Below, piece by piece: positions 1 to 7,883 of a DNA stretch of 64,000 bases. Both the position numbers and the translations under genes were made by a program. The stretch's first letter is position 1. The number at the start of each line of letters is the position of its first letter. Source of the DNA: a bacterium (GTDB lineage: Bacteria; Myxococcota; UBA727; JAUIJE01); contig JAUIJE010000010.1 of NCBI GenBank assembly GCA_030431455.1, positions 248,001 through 312,000 on the forward strand. The letters are read 5' to 3'. The notes beneath the pieces were generated by a model. It was not told where the DNA came from and ran no database searches. It saw nothing but the letters and a program-made list of their open reading frames with translations.

Positions 1-978
1 GCGGCCCCATTCGATTTCGTGGTCGTACGCGGACAGCCGCTCGAACCCGCGGCGGTAGGCCATGTACACCTCAGGGACCCCGAGGATGGCGAGCTCGTGG
101 GCGATGTCGATGGCGGTGTTGCCCCCGCCGACCACCACCGCGCGGGTCACGCCTTGGAGCGATGCCTGGGGGTCGAGCTTGAGCTGCTCGATGAGCTCCA
201 CCGCGCCGTACACCCCCGCGCCCGCTTCGTCGGGCAGCTCGAGGGCGCTGTCCGCGCCGAGCCCGATGCCGACGAACACCGCGTCGAAATCTTGGAGCAG
301 GGTGGCCGCGGACACCTGGCCGTCGCCGTCATCGGACGCGGTGATTTCGACCCCGGTGCGCACCTCGATGTCGCCGAGCTCGAGGATCCAGTTGAGCTCG
401 TCCACCGAGCCCTGCGCGTCCATCTTGTAGGGGGCGATGCCGGTGGTGTTGAGGCCGCCCGGCACCGCGCGCTTTTCGAACACCACCGCCTCGTGCCCCA
501 TCAGCGACAGGTACCCGGCCGCGGCCAGCGATGCGGGGCCCGACCCGATGCAGGCGACCTTCTTGCCGGACTTGGTCGCGCGTTTGTTCTTTTTGATGAG
601 GTCGCGGTCCAGCTCCAGGGCGCGCTCGGTGGCGTAGCGCTGCAGCCGCCCGATTTGGATCGGCTCGCGGCCCCAGTGGTTGTAGACGCAATCGCCCACG
701 CACAGGACCTCGACCGGGCAGACCCGGGCGCAGCTTTGCCCGAGCAGGTTGGCGTCGAAGATGGTGCGCGCCGCGCCCTTGACGTTGCCGGTGGCGATCT
801 TGTGAATGAACGTGGGGATGTCGATCGAGGTCGGGCACGCGTTGATGCAGGGCGCGTCCACGCAATAGATGCAGCGATTGGCTTCGGTGACCGCTTCGCC
901 ATCCGAGTAGCGGGGTCGTTTGTCCTCAAAGCCTTCTTCCAACCGGCCCTTGGGCAACGAAAACGGCGCGTGTCCCAT
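1..978 (-). CDS. preT: NAD-dependent dihydropyrimidine dehydrogenase subunit PreT-like, 3' truncated by window edge
   Basis: I translated this by hand because no stop lies in the window. 326 codons are present; the C-terminus runs off the left edge. Residues 36-48 (C36, C39, C44, C48) and 83-97 (C83, C87, C93, C97) are two Cys clusters of the GltD/PreT N-terminal iron-sulfur domain. An FAD-binding GSGPAS lies at 145-150 and an NAD(P)-binding GGGNTA at 284-289. The family is shared by the glutamate synthase small subunit and PreT, which with PreA reduces uracil/thymine using NADH. The dihydropyrimidinase gene at 2.6 kb makes PreT the better reading. The start is ATG 976-978, with GGAGG at 985-989, six bases away. 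About 90-120 residues are missing, and preA would be expected just left of the window. GltD is the main alternative. Confidence 0.82.
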   Translation of the reverse strand, partial: MGHAPFSLPKGRLEEGFEDKRPRYSDGEAVTEANRCIYCVDAPCINACPTSIDIPTFIHKIATGNVKGAARTIFDANLLGQSCARVCPVEVLCVGDCVYNHWGREPIQIGRLQRYATERALELDRDLIKKNKRATKSGKKVACIGSGPASLAAAGYLSLMGHEAVVFEKRAVPGGLNTTGIAPYKMDAQGSVDELNWILELGDIEVRTGVEITASDDGDGQVSAATLLQDFDAVFVGIGLGADSALELPDEAGAGVYGAVELIEQLKLDPQASLQGVTRAVVVGGGNTAIDIAHELAILGVPEVYMAYRRGFERLSAYDHEIEWGR

Positions 979-1029
979 GCATTTCCTCCGCGAGCGGGCG
1001 GTTCTAACGCAGCTTCAGCAAAGAAGAAA

Positions 1030-1051
1030 CCCAAGCCCCACGGGGCTTGGG
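1030..1051 (-). promoter_or_regulatory. terminator-like hairpin in the leader of preT
   Basis: A perfect inverted repeat, CCCAAGCCCC / GGGGCTTGGG, sits about 50 bp upstream of the preT start. Read on the minus strand, the hairpin is followed by a U-rich stretch (TTTCTTCTTT). That is the shape of an intrinsic terminator placed inside a 5' leader, and it could act as an attenuator. It could also end a minus-strand transcript from further right, but I find no gene on that strand between here and the TetR gene. Read on the plus strand there is no T tract. Confidence 0.5.
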
Positions 1052-1410
1052 TGGGGCCCGTCCCGCCCGCCGCACCGCGTGGGAGGGGGCCTGGGTGAGA
1101 TCGCCCAGCCCCGAGCGATCCGCGCGGGCGGCCGGTGGCGTGTGGGGGGACCCCAAAAGAGAGACATTGTCCCGGACCGACGGCGAGCCCAGCGGGCCGT
1201 CTCGGCCGAAGAACAATTCTCCCGACGTCTGGCCCCGGTGCATGTTGATTTGCTTTGAGCGCATCAAGGCTTAGCGGCTGAGAACCGGCGAAGGATTTCC
1301 AGGGGATTCCGGGAATTCCCAAGACAGAGTTTGGAAAACCGACACTTCCGCTGAATGGTTCAGCGCTGGAACGTCGTCGAGAATCCAGGAATCCAATGTA
1401 GCTGCGTTTT

Positions 1411-1431
1411 TGAAAAAACAATGTGTTTTCA
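1411..1431. promoter_or_regulatory. 21-bp near-perfect dyad, candidate TetR operator
   Basis: The arms TGAAAA and TTTTCA flank inner half-sites ACA and TGT around a single central A, with one mismatch in ten pairs. Length, symmetry and position (52 bp before the proposed start of the adjacent TetR gene, in the divergent intergenic space) fit a TetR-family autoregulatory operator. The dyad covers the first in-frame ATG (1423), which argues against that ATG being the translation start. The assignment to this regulator is inferred from position. Confidence 0.5.
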
Positions 1432-1482
1432 TCGACGCAAAACCAATTGCATGTGTTATTGGCCGTCATCGGGAGGAAAGTC

Positions 1483-2097
1483 ATTTCCACGCGAGATAAG
1501 CTATTGCGCGTCGCTGAGCGGCTGTTTGCGGAGCGGGGTGTCGACTCTGTGACACTCCTCGAAATCGCTCAAGCCGCCGAGCAACGCAACCGGGCAGCGG
1601 TGCAGTATCATTTCAAGGACCGTCGCGGGCTCGTCGAGGCCTGCCTCAACCGCCATTCCAAGGTGGTCCAAGAAAGCTGGATCGAGCCCCTGGCCATGCT
1701 CCGCCGGGAGAACATGCTCACCGTCGAACGTTGCGTGGGTTTGATGGTCTCGTCGGTGGTGCGCCGGGCCCACCACGAGGACGGGGGCGCGGCCTACATC
1801 TCGATGTGCCGCCAGCTCCTCGTCCACCCCACCATCCGGCTGATGGACACCGACCAGGTCAAAGCCGAGGGGGCCCGGGCCATGGGCCAAGCCATCGCCG
1901 AGTCGGTGGCCGTGCCCAAGGGGTTCACCCGGCTGTACACCCTGCGGTTGGCCCACCTGCTGTTTCACTCCGTGGGGGACTACCTCGAGTTCGGCCGGAG
2001 CAAGGTCAGCCGCGAAGCGTTCGAGGTCGACCTCGTGCGCTCCATCTGTGGGTGGCTGCACTCCACCGAGGAGGGCGCGGCCCAGGCCGCGACCTGA
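1483..2097 (+). CDS. TetR/AcrR-family transcriptional regulator, probable ATT start
   Basis: 204 residues if started at ATT 1483. The N-terminal helix-turn-helix (about residues 3-55) has the family pattern AERLFAERG followed by QYHFKDR at the recognition helix; the C-terminal ligand domain is not assignable. The upstream in-frame ATG (1423) would add 20 residues unlike a TetR N-terminus and overlaps the operator-like dyad, whereas GGGAGG at 1471-1476 is spaced six bases from ATT. TTG at 1447 or 1459 and GTG at 1453 lack a good Shine-Dalgarno sequence. The gene sits between preT and hydA and is divergent from preT, so it may control pyrimidine/hydantoin breakdown, but the ligand is unknown. 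Confidence 0.85.
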   Translation: MSTRDKLLRVAERLFAERGVDSVTLLEIAQAAEQRNRAAVQYHFKDRRGLVEACLNRHSKVVQESWIEPLAMLRRENMLTVERCVGLMVSSVVRRAHHEDGGAAYISMCRQLLVHPTIRLMDTDQVKAEGARAMGQAIAESVAVPKGFTRLYTLRLAHLLFHSVGDYLEFGRSKVSREAFEVDLVRSICGWLHSTEEGAAQAAT

Positions 2098-2099
2098 AC

Positions 2100-2129
2100 A
2101 CCGCTCGTCACAAATGCCGCGCGAGCGGT
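2100..2129. terminator. hairpin between convergent tetR and lipoprotein genes
   Basis: ACCGCTCG (2100-2107) and CGAGCGGT (2122-2129) form a perfect 8-bp stem with a 14-nt loop. It lies in the 37-bp gap between the convergent stops at 2097 and 2135. There is no T tract on either side, so it would be a weak or factor-assisted bidirectional terminator. Confidence 0.45.
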
Positions 2130-2134
2130 CGGGC

Positions 2135-2641
2135 CTACTCGCTCGGCCCCACACAAAAGATCTCTTTGATCGTGTCGGGGTCACCGCCGAGCCCGGCCAC
2201 CACCTGCACGGTGAGCTCGGCCGGACCTTCCGTGGCGAGCGCGACCGGTCCGGCGGTGTAGCTTCCGTCGTCCCCCGCGAAGCCAGACTCGGTGTGCCAG
2301 ACGGTGCCGTCCAGGTCCTCGACGGTGAGCGCCACCGACGCCATCGGGACCTCGGTGCTGTCCTGGGCGTTGGTGACCACAAACGTCCAGGTGTTGTCTC
2401 CCTGGGCGGGGGGCGCGGGCGCCACCGCGGTCCACGTCACCGCGTGGAGGAAGTTGCGGCCCAGCCAGGTCTCGGTGAGGGCCACCCGGCGGGCCGCTTC
2501 GTGACAGTCCAATGGGGAATAGCCAGCGTCCTCGGCCCCGGCATCCGCCCCTTGGGGGTCGGCGCCGGCATCGGCGGGGGTGGTCCCGGAACAGGCGGCC
2601 AAGAGCCCCAGGCCACACAGGGCGAGCCCACGCCCCCTCAT
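2135..2641 (-). CDS. hypothetical lipoprotein, translationally coupled to hydA
   Basis: 168 residues. The start ATG (2639-2641) overlaps the hydA stop in an ATGA, so it is the last gene of the hydA unit; an upstream GTG at 2659 is less likely. A signal peptide ends in a lipobox LAAC, followed by a low-complexity Ala/Asp/Gly linker typical of lipoproteins in this window. The rest (about residues 45-168) looks like a small beta-sandwich, with a DGTVWHT-type segment and alternating hydrophobic strands. I recognise no family. Coupling to a cytosolic dihydropyrimidinase is unexpected, and the function is unknown. Confidence 0.75.
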   Translation of the reverse strand: MRGRGLALCGLGLLAACSGTTPADAGADPQGADAGAEDAGYSPLDCHEAARRVALTETWLGRNFLHAVTWTAVAPAPPAQGDNTWTFVVTNAQDSTEVPMASVALTVEDLDGTVWHTESGFAGDDGSYTAGPVALATEGPAELTVQVVAGLGGDPDTIKEIFCVGPSE

Positions 2642-4059
2642 CGCAACAACGAACCACACAGGGCGCGCTTGACGAAACTCCCGCCCCCTTTGGTCACCAG
2701 CTTGTCCTTCTCGACGACCACCCGGCCGCGGCTGAGCACGGTCTCGGTGAAGCCCTTGACCTTGAACCCTTCGTAGGCGCTGTAGTCGACGTTCATGTGG
2801 TGGGTGCAGGGGTTGTTGACGGAGATGGTCTCTTCCCGCTCCGGGTCGAAGATCACGATGTCCGCGTCCGAGCCCACCGCGATGGTGCCCTTTTTGGGGA
2901 ATAGCCCGAAGGCCTTGGCCGCGGCGGTGGACGTCAGCTCCACAAACCGATTGAGCGAGATGCGCTGCTCGACCACGCCCCCGTTGTAGATCAGGGACAT
3001 GCGGTTCTCGACGCCGGGGGCGCCGTTGGGGATCTTGGTGAAGGATTCAATGCCGAGCTCTTTGCCCTTGCGCTCCGGGTTTTTGATGCCGTCGTTCATG
3101 CAGAAGGGGCAGTGGTCGGTGGCGATGGTCTCGAGGTCGCGGAAGGCGAGGCCTTGCCAGAGCACGTCCTGGTTCCACTTCTCGCGCAACGCGGGGGTCA
3201 TGACCCACTTGGCCCCCTCGAAGCCCTCCTTCTCGTAGTAGCTGGCGTCGAGGAAGAGGTACTGGGGACAGGTCTCGGCCACCACGTCGACGCCCCGGGC
3301 CCGGGCCCGCTTGACCTCCTCGAGGGCGTCGGCACAGGAGAGGTGAACGATGTAGAGCGGGACCTTGGCCACCTCTGCAATGGCAATGGATCGGTACACC
3401 CCCTCCGCCTCCATCCGGGTGGGCCGGGTGAGGGTGTGGTAGACGGGCGCGGTCTTGCCGTCGGCCACCGCCTCCTTGATGATCTCGTCGATCACGATGC
3501 CGTTCTCGGCGTGCATGCAGATGCGGGTGCCGTTGTCCCCCGCCTGGCGAAAAGCGCGGTACAGGGTCCCGTCGTCGACGTAGAGCACCCCCGGATAAGC
3601 CATAAACAGCTTGTAGGAGGTAATGCCCTCGTCGGCGAGCTTGCGCATCTCGGGCAGTCGCTCCTGGGGCATGTCGGTGATGATCATGTGAAAGGCGTAG
3701 TCGATGGTGGCCTTGCCCGCGGCCTTCTCGTGCCAGGTATCGAGCCCCTTGATCGTGCTCTCGCCTTTGGACTGAATCGCAAAATCCACCACCGTGGTCG
3801 TGCCCCCGTGGGCGGCGGCGATGGTCCCGGTCTCGAAGTCGTCGGCCGAGGTGGTGCCGCCGAAGGGCATGTCGAAGTGGGTGTGGGGGTCGATGCCGCC
3901 GGGGATGACGAGGCGGTCTTTGGCGTCGATGACCTTGTCCGCGTCCATTTGGAGGTCTTTGCCGATGGCCGCGATGCGCTCGCCGTCGATGAACACGTCG
4001 GCGAAGTAGTCGTCCACCGCGGTGATGATGCGGCCGTTTTTGATCAATACGCTGCCCAT
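2638..4059 (-). CDS. hydA: D-hydantoinase / dihydropyrimidinase
   Basis: 473 residues, the usual length. It hydrolyses dihydrouracil/dihydrothymine (or hydantoins) to N-carbamoyl-beta-amino acids, the step after PreT/PreA. All metal and active-site residues of the cyclic amidohydrolase family are visible: H59 and H61 in DPHTHF, carboxylated K150 in SYKLF, H183 in MHAEN, H239 in VHLSC and D315 in ATDHCPF. A strong AAGGAGG precedes the ATG. It is transcribed leftward with the lipoprotein gene at 2135-2641. I see no gene for beta-ureidopropionase, the third enzyme, in the window. Confidence 0.95.
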   Translation of the reverse strand: MGSVLIKNGRIITAVDDYFADVFIDGERIAAIGKDLQMDADKVIDAKDRLVIPGGIDPHTHFDMPFGGTTSADDFETGTIAAAHGGTTTVVDFAIQSKGESTIKGLDTWHEKAAGKATIDYAFHMIITDMPQERLPEMRKLADEGITSYKLFMAYPGVLYVDDGTLYRAFRQAGDNGTRICMHAENGIVIDEIIKEAVADGKTAPVYHTLTRPTRMEAEGVYRSIAIAEVAKVPLYIVHLSCADALEEVKRARARGVDVVAETCPQYLFLDASYYEKEGFEGAKWVMTPALREKWNQDVLWQGLAFRDLETIATDHCPFCMNDGIKNPERKGKELGIESFTKIPNGAPGVENRMSLIYNGGVVEQRISLNRFVELTSTAAAKAFGLFPKKGTIAVGSDADIVIFDPEREETISVNNPCTHHMNVDYSAYEGFKVKGFTETVLSRGRVVVEKDKLVTKGGGSFVKRALCGSLLR

Positions 4060-4197
4060 GGGATCCTCCTTGTGTCGACAGCGGAGGATTCCCCAGAACC
4101 TTCAACCAGCGCAAGCCACCCGCGTGCCCCACGCGAATCCGCGCCTGCGGCGCACGCCACGGGTTTCACCGGTTTCGGCCCGAGGCAGAAACGTGCG

Positions 4198-5613
4198 TCA
4201 GGGTTTGATCACGGCCAGGAACAATCGGTCTTGGCCCCGCAACACGCTCAACGCGAGGATGCCCCCCGGCTTCACCTGCCCCGCGCGGGCTTTGAAGTCC
4301 TTGGCGTCGGCCACCAACTTGCTGTTGAGCTGCACGATGACGTCGTCGGTGGCGAGCCCGGCGCGGAACGCGGCCGACCCTGGCTTCACCTCGATCACCC
4401 GGACCCCTTGCACCTTCTTGTCGAAGTCGAGGCGCACGCGATCGTCTTCGTTGAGGGTCACAACCTTCAGCCCCACCGCCGGGGACTTGGCGTCTTTCTT
4501 GGCGGCCTTTTTGCCCTCACCGCGGCGCGGTTGGTTGTCGGGGTGTTCGCCCAGCTTGGCCTCGATGATGCGGGCCTTGCGGTCGCGCACCACGGTGAGC
4601 TTCACCATCTTGTCCACCCCGGCGTCGCCCGCGACCAACGGCAGCACGTTGGCTTCTTCGATCGGCCGGCCCTCGAAATGGGTGATCACGTCCCCGGCCT
4701 GCAACCCGGCGGCCGCGCCCGGGCCGCCTTCGACGACCTGCCGCACCAAAGCGCCCATCGGCCGGTCCAATCCAAAGGCATTGGCCATCTCCCCCGACAC
4801 CCGCTGGATCGAGATGCCGATCCACGACCGCACCACCCGGCCCTCTTGGCGCAGGCTGCCGAGCATGTGCTTGACCATGTCGATGGGGATGGCGAAGCCG
4901 ATGCCTTGTGCAGCGGCATTGATCGCGGTGTTGATGCCCACCGCTTCGCCCGCGAGGTTGAGCAAGGGCCCGCCGGAGTTGCCCGGGTTGATCGACGCGT
5001 CGGTCTGCAAAAAGTCGTACAGCCCCACCTGGCGGGAGGGGTTGATGTCGCGACGGCCGCGGGCGGAGAGAATGCCCATCGACACCGTCTGGGCGAGGCC
5101 AAAGGGGTTGCCGATGGCGACGACGAAATCCCCCACTTCCAGGTCTTCCGAGGCCCCGAGGGGAATCACCGGCCAGTCTTTGCGGTCGGACTTGATGTGA
5201 ATCAACGCCACGTCCGTCTTCTCGTCGGTGCCGATGACCTCCGCGTCATACTCGACGTGGTCGGTGCCCACCGACACGGTGATGGTGTCGGCGTTGGCGA
5301 TGACGTGGTTGTTGGTCAGGGCATAGCCGGACGGGTGAATGATGAACCCCGACCCTTGTCCCATCATCATGCCCCCCGGTCCCCCGTGGGGCAGCGCGGG
5401 GTGGCCTTCAGGCAAATCTGGCGTCCCTTCGATGGACACCACCAATGTTGCTTGGGAGGCCTCCTTCACCAAGGGCGCGAGGCTGGGAATCTTGATCGGT
5501 CGACGCTGACGGGCGGACAGCTCCACCCAAATCTTGTCGTCGGCCTTGGCCCACAACGGCACCGCGGCCAACGCCAAACACCCCACCAACAATCCCCGGA
5601 CCACGCGCTTCAT
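4198..5613 (-). CDS. degP: periplasmic serine endoprotease, DegP/HtrA type
   Basis: 471 residues from ATG 5611-5613; upstream in-frame codons lack signal-peptide character. The signal peptide is residues 1-24. The trypsin-like domain has the triad H103 (NNHVIA), D134 (TDVALIH) and S213 (NPGNSGGPL), followed by two PDZ domains (roughly 255-340 and 380-470) separated by a Lys/Arg-rich linker. It degrades or refolds misfolded envelope proteins. A Gly/Met-rich loop (about 78-86) precedes the catalytic domain. The gene is divergent from the lytic transglycosylase gene and the symbol refers to the family. Confidence 0.93.
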   Translation of the reverse strand: MKRVVRGLLVGCLALAAVPLWAKADDKIWVELSARQRRPIKIPSLAPLVKEASQATLVVSIEGTPDLPEGHPALPHGGPGGMMMGQGSGFIIHPSGYALTNNHVIANADTITVSVGTDHVEYDAEVIGTDEKTDVALIHIKSDRKDWPVIPLGASEDLEVGDFVVAIGNPFGLAQTVSMGILSARGRRDINPSRQVGLYDFLQTDASINPGNSGGPLLNLAGEAVGINTAINAAAQGIGFAIPIDMVKHMLGSLRQEGRVVRSWIGISIQRVSGEMANAFGLDRPMGALVRQVVEGGPGAAAGLQAGDVITHFEGRPIEEANVLPLVAGDAGVDKMVKLTVVRDRKARIIEAKLGEHPDNQPRRGEGKKAAKKDAKSPAVGLKVVTLNEDDRVRLDFDKKVQGVRVIEVKPGSAAFRAGLATDDVIVQLNSKLVADAKDFKARAGQVKPGGILALSVLRGQDRLFLAVIKP

Positions 5614-5771
5614 CCTGGCTCCCCTCGTCCCCCCGAATCTACGAACCCCGCGGCAAAAAAGCGACCGGGGGCCCGGGCCGCGCCCTCGGCGGAACAAGCG
5701 GCGGCGGGTGCGGGTTTTTGTCGTGCTCGACCTGTGCTTGACCCCGAAGAAAAGGACAGCGAACGTACCCC

Positions 5772-7874
5772 ATGCTCGTCTTTGCCCTGTTGTCCGTCGT
5801 GTCTTTGCCCCTCGCCCAGGAAGGCGACGCCGCGCCCCGCCCGCTCGAGCAGTTGGTGACCCAAGGCGTCACCCCGATGTACGTCACCGACTCTGTGCTC
5901 TGCGCGGCGCCCCCCCACCCCGACGAGCCCCCCGCCCTTTCCCTGCATCGTGTCCGCTGCGTGACCGACGCGGCGGGGGCGGCCGCGTTTGCCCAGCGGC
6001 AACGCGACAACGCGCTGCTGGTCTACCCCCCGTTGCTCCGCCCCCTCGTCGAGAGACTGGACAAAACCTCCGCCGCCGCGGGTTGTGCGCTGCTCGCCGC
6101 CGCGGCCGCCCGCGCCCAGCCCTTCGACGGGGACACCGCCGCCCGCGAGTCGTGGGCGGAGATGTTCGCGCAACACCGGAGCAGCTGCGACAAGGGCCCG
6201 CGCGCCGCGTTCGACATGTACCTGTACCGCGACCTCGGCGAGACCGCGGCCGCGCGCACCTTCCTGGACAAGGCCGCCCCGCGCGCGATGCGCCAACACA
6301 AAGACCGCGCGCTCGCCATCGCCCGGGCCCATACCCTGACCACGCGACACGACAACCAAGCGGTGTTCAAGACCTTGGAGCGGGTCGCGGCACGGCCCCT
6401 GGGCGACGACGCCTGCGAGGTGCGCTACCTCCTCGGCAAAGCCGCGCGCAAGACCCGGCGGTACAGCCGGGCCCGCCAAGAGCTCGACCACGTGATCACG
6501 AAGTGCCCCGACCCGTGGAAGAAAAAAGCGCGGTTCTTGCTCGCCCGGGTCGCCACCTACCAGGGGGCCAAAGACGCGGTGGCGATCCTGGACGCGTTCA
6601 TCGCCGCCTACCCCCAAGACAGCCTGACCGACGACGTGCTTTTGTGGAAAGCGGAGCACTTCGCCCACCGGGGGCGATACCAGGACGCGGACGCGGCTTA
6701 CGGGGTCCTGCTGACCAACTTTCCCGACGGGGACATGGCCCCGGTGGCCCGCTTCGACCGGGCGTTTTTGCGGGCTCGGTCCGGCGACGCCCCCGGGGCC
6801 CGGACCGCGCTGGACCAAGCCCTGCGCGATGGGGCCGACGACGACCCCCTCACCCACGATCAGGCCCTGTATTGGCGCGCGCGGCTGGCGGTGTTCCCCC
6901 AGCTATCCAGTTATGCGTTGACCAAAGACGCCGGCCTGCTCGACGAGGGAATCGCCCAGCTGCTCAGCCTCGCCGAGGCACGACCGGCGTCGTTTTATGG
7001 TGACCTGGCCAAGAAGGTCCTGCGCATCGCGCTGCAAAAAGATGGGCGGGACCGCGCCGACCTCGACGCCCGCCTGCGCAAGGCGGTGGCGGCCCGGCGG
7101 CGGCCGGCCCGGCGGGTGTGGTTCGACCGCGCCCCCCTCGAGGACGACCCGCAGTTCGTGCGGGGGGTGACCCTGCTGCGGGACGGGTACACCACCGCGG
7201 GCCGCCTCGTGCTCGACGCGATCGAACGCCAGGGCCTGGACGCGAACTCACGCTCTGCATTGGCATTGGCCTATCGCGCGCTCGGCGACCTCCCCCGCAC
7301 CCACCAGGTGATGCGCTTTTCCGGCAGCGCCCTGCTCGCCGGCACCCCCCGCGGCGACGCGGCCCGGGTCTGGGACCTCGCCTACCCCCGCGCCCACGCC
7401 GCGCCCATCGCCGCCGCCGCCGACGAGGTCGGCGTGCCCCCGACGCTCTTGATGGGGCTGGCCCGTGAGGAGTCCGCGTTCGAGGCCGCGGTCACGTCGT
7501 GGGCGGGGGCCATCGGGTTGTGCCAACTGATGCCCTTCACCGCCAAAGAGGAGGCGGGCCTGCTCAAGGTCGGCGACCCCACCCGCGAAGAGCTCTTCTC
7601 CCCCGCGCTCAACGCGCGGCTCGGGGGCAACCACTTGTCGCGCCGCATCAAAGGCCTCGGCCACCCCTTCCTCGGCATCGCCGCGTACAACGCGGGACCC
7701 GGCAACGTGAAGAAATGGCGCAAAGCCGACGCGCCCAAGACGGTGGACGCGTGGGTCGAGCTCATCCCCGTGGCCCAGACCCGCGGGTACGTGAAGAAGG
7801 TCGCCGGCTCGTGGATCGTGTACTCCTGGCTCGACGAGCAAAAGGAGATCGAATACGACATGATGCTCCCCTGA
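5772..7874 (+). CDS. slt: Slt-type lytic murein transglycosylase
   Basis: 700 residues. The N-terminal hydrophobic signal sequence is 1-15. A long alpha-helical, TPR-like solenoid (about 60-530) resembles the superhelical U-domain of Slt70. The C-terminal SLT domain (about 545-690) has the catalytic motif REESAFE with Glu near 567, GLCQLMP, and YNAGPGNV. It cleaves peptidoglycan to 1,6-anhydromuropeptides in the periplasm. The next gene, pepP-like, starts nine bases after the stop, so the two are probably co-transcribed. The start ATG lacks a close Shine-Dalgarno (AAAAGGA is about 15 bases upstream), so it is slightly uncertain. Confidence 0.92.
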   Translation: MLVFALLSVVSLPLAQEGDAAPRPLEQLVTQGVTPMYVTDSVLCAAPPHPDEPPALSLHRVRCVTDAAGAAAFAQRQRDNALLVYPPLLRPLVERLDKTSAAAGCALLAAAAARAQPFDGDTAARESWAEMFAQHRSSCDKGPRAAFDMYLYRDLGETAAARTFLDKAAPRAMRQHKDRALAIARAHTLTTRHDNQAVFKTLERVAARPLGDDACEVRYLLGKAARKTRRYSRARQELDHVITKCPDPWKKKARFLLARVATYQGAKDAVAILDAFIAAYPQDSLTDDVLLWKAEHFAHRGRYQDADAAYGVLLTNFPDGDMAPVARFDRAFLRARSGDAPGARTALDQALRDGADDDPLTHDQALYWRARLAVFPQLSSYALTKDAGLLDEGIAQLLSLAEARPASFYGDLAKKVLRIALQKDGRDRADLDARLRKAVAARRRPARRVWFDRAPLEDDPQFVRGVTLLRDGYTTAGRLVLDAIERQGLDANSRSALALAYRALGDLPRTHQVMRFSGSALLAGTPRGDAARVWDLAYPRAHAAPIAAAADEVGVPPTLLMGLAREESAFEAAVTSWAGAIGLCQLMPFTAKEEAGLLKVGDPTREELFSPALNARLGGNHLSRRIKGLGHPFLGIAAYNAGPGNVKKWRKADAPKTVDAWVELIPVAQTRGYVKKVAGSWIVYSWLDEQKEIEYDMMLP

Positions 7875-7883
7875 GGAGAGATC

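Larger units (their letters stand above)
979..1482. other. 500-bp intergenic control region between preT and tetR
   Basis: No credible gene lies here. The left half holds the preT leader hairpin (1030-1051). The right part (about 1330-1480) is clearly more AT-rich than the rest of the window and carries a 21-bp dyad (1411-1431), one CAATG-N4-TG site (1394-1404) and the ribosome binding site of the TetR gene (1471-1476). Divergent promoters for preT and tetR must lie in this stretch, but I could not pick out convincing -35/-10 pairs. Confidence 0.6.

Noticed and set aside
1423-1482. ATG 1423 as the TetR start
   Set aside because: The added residues are unlike the family, it lacks a Shine-Dalgarno and it lies inside the dyad; the ATT with GGGAGG fits better.
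3112-5859. A 915-residue plus-strand open frame across hydA and htrA
   Set aside because: It is antisense to two genes with complete catalytic motifs, and its composition (Val/His/Asp/Gly-rich, no motifs) is typical of GC-rich shadow frames.
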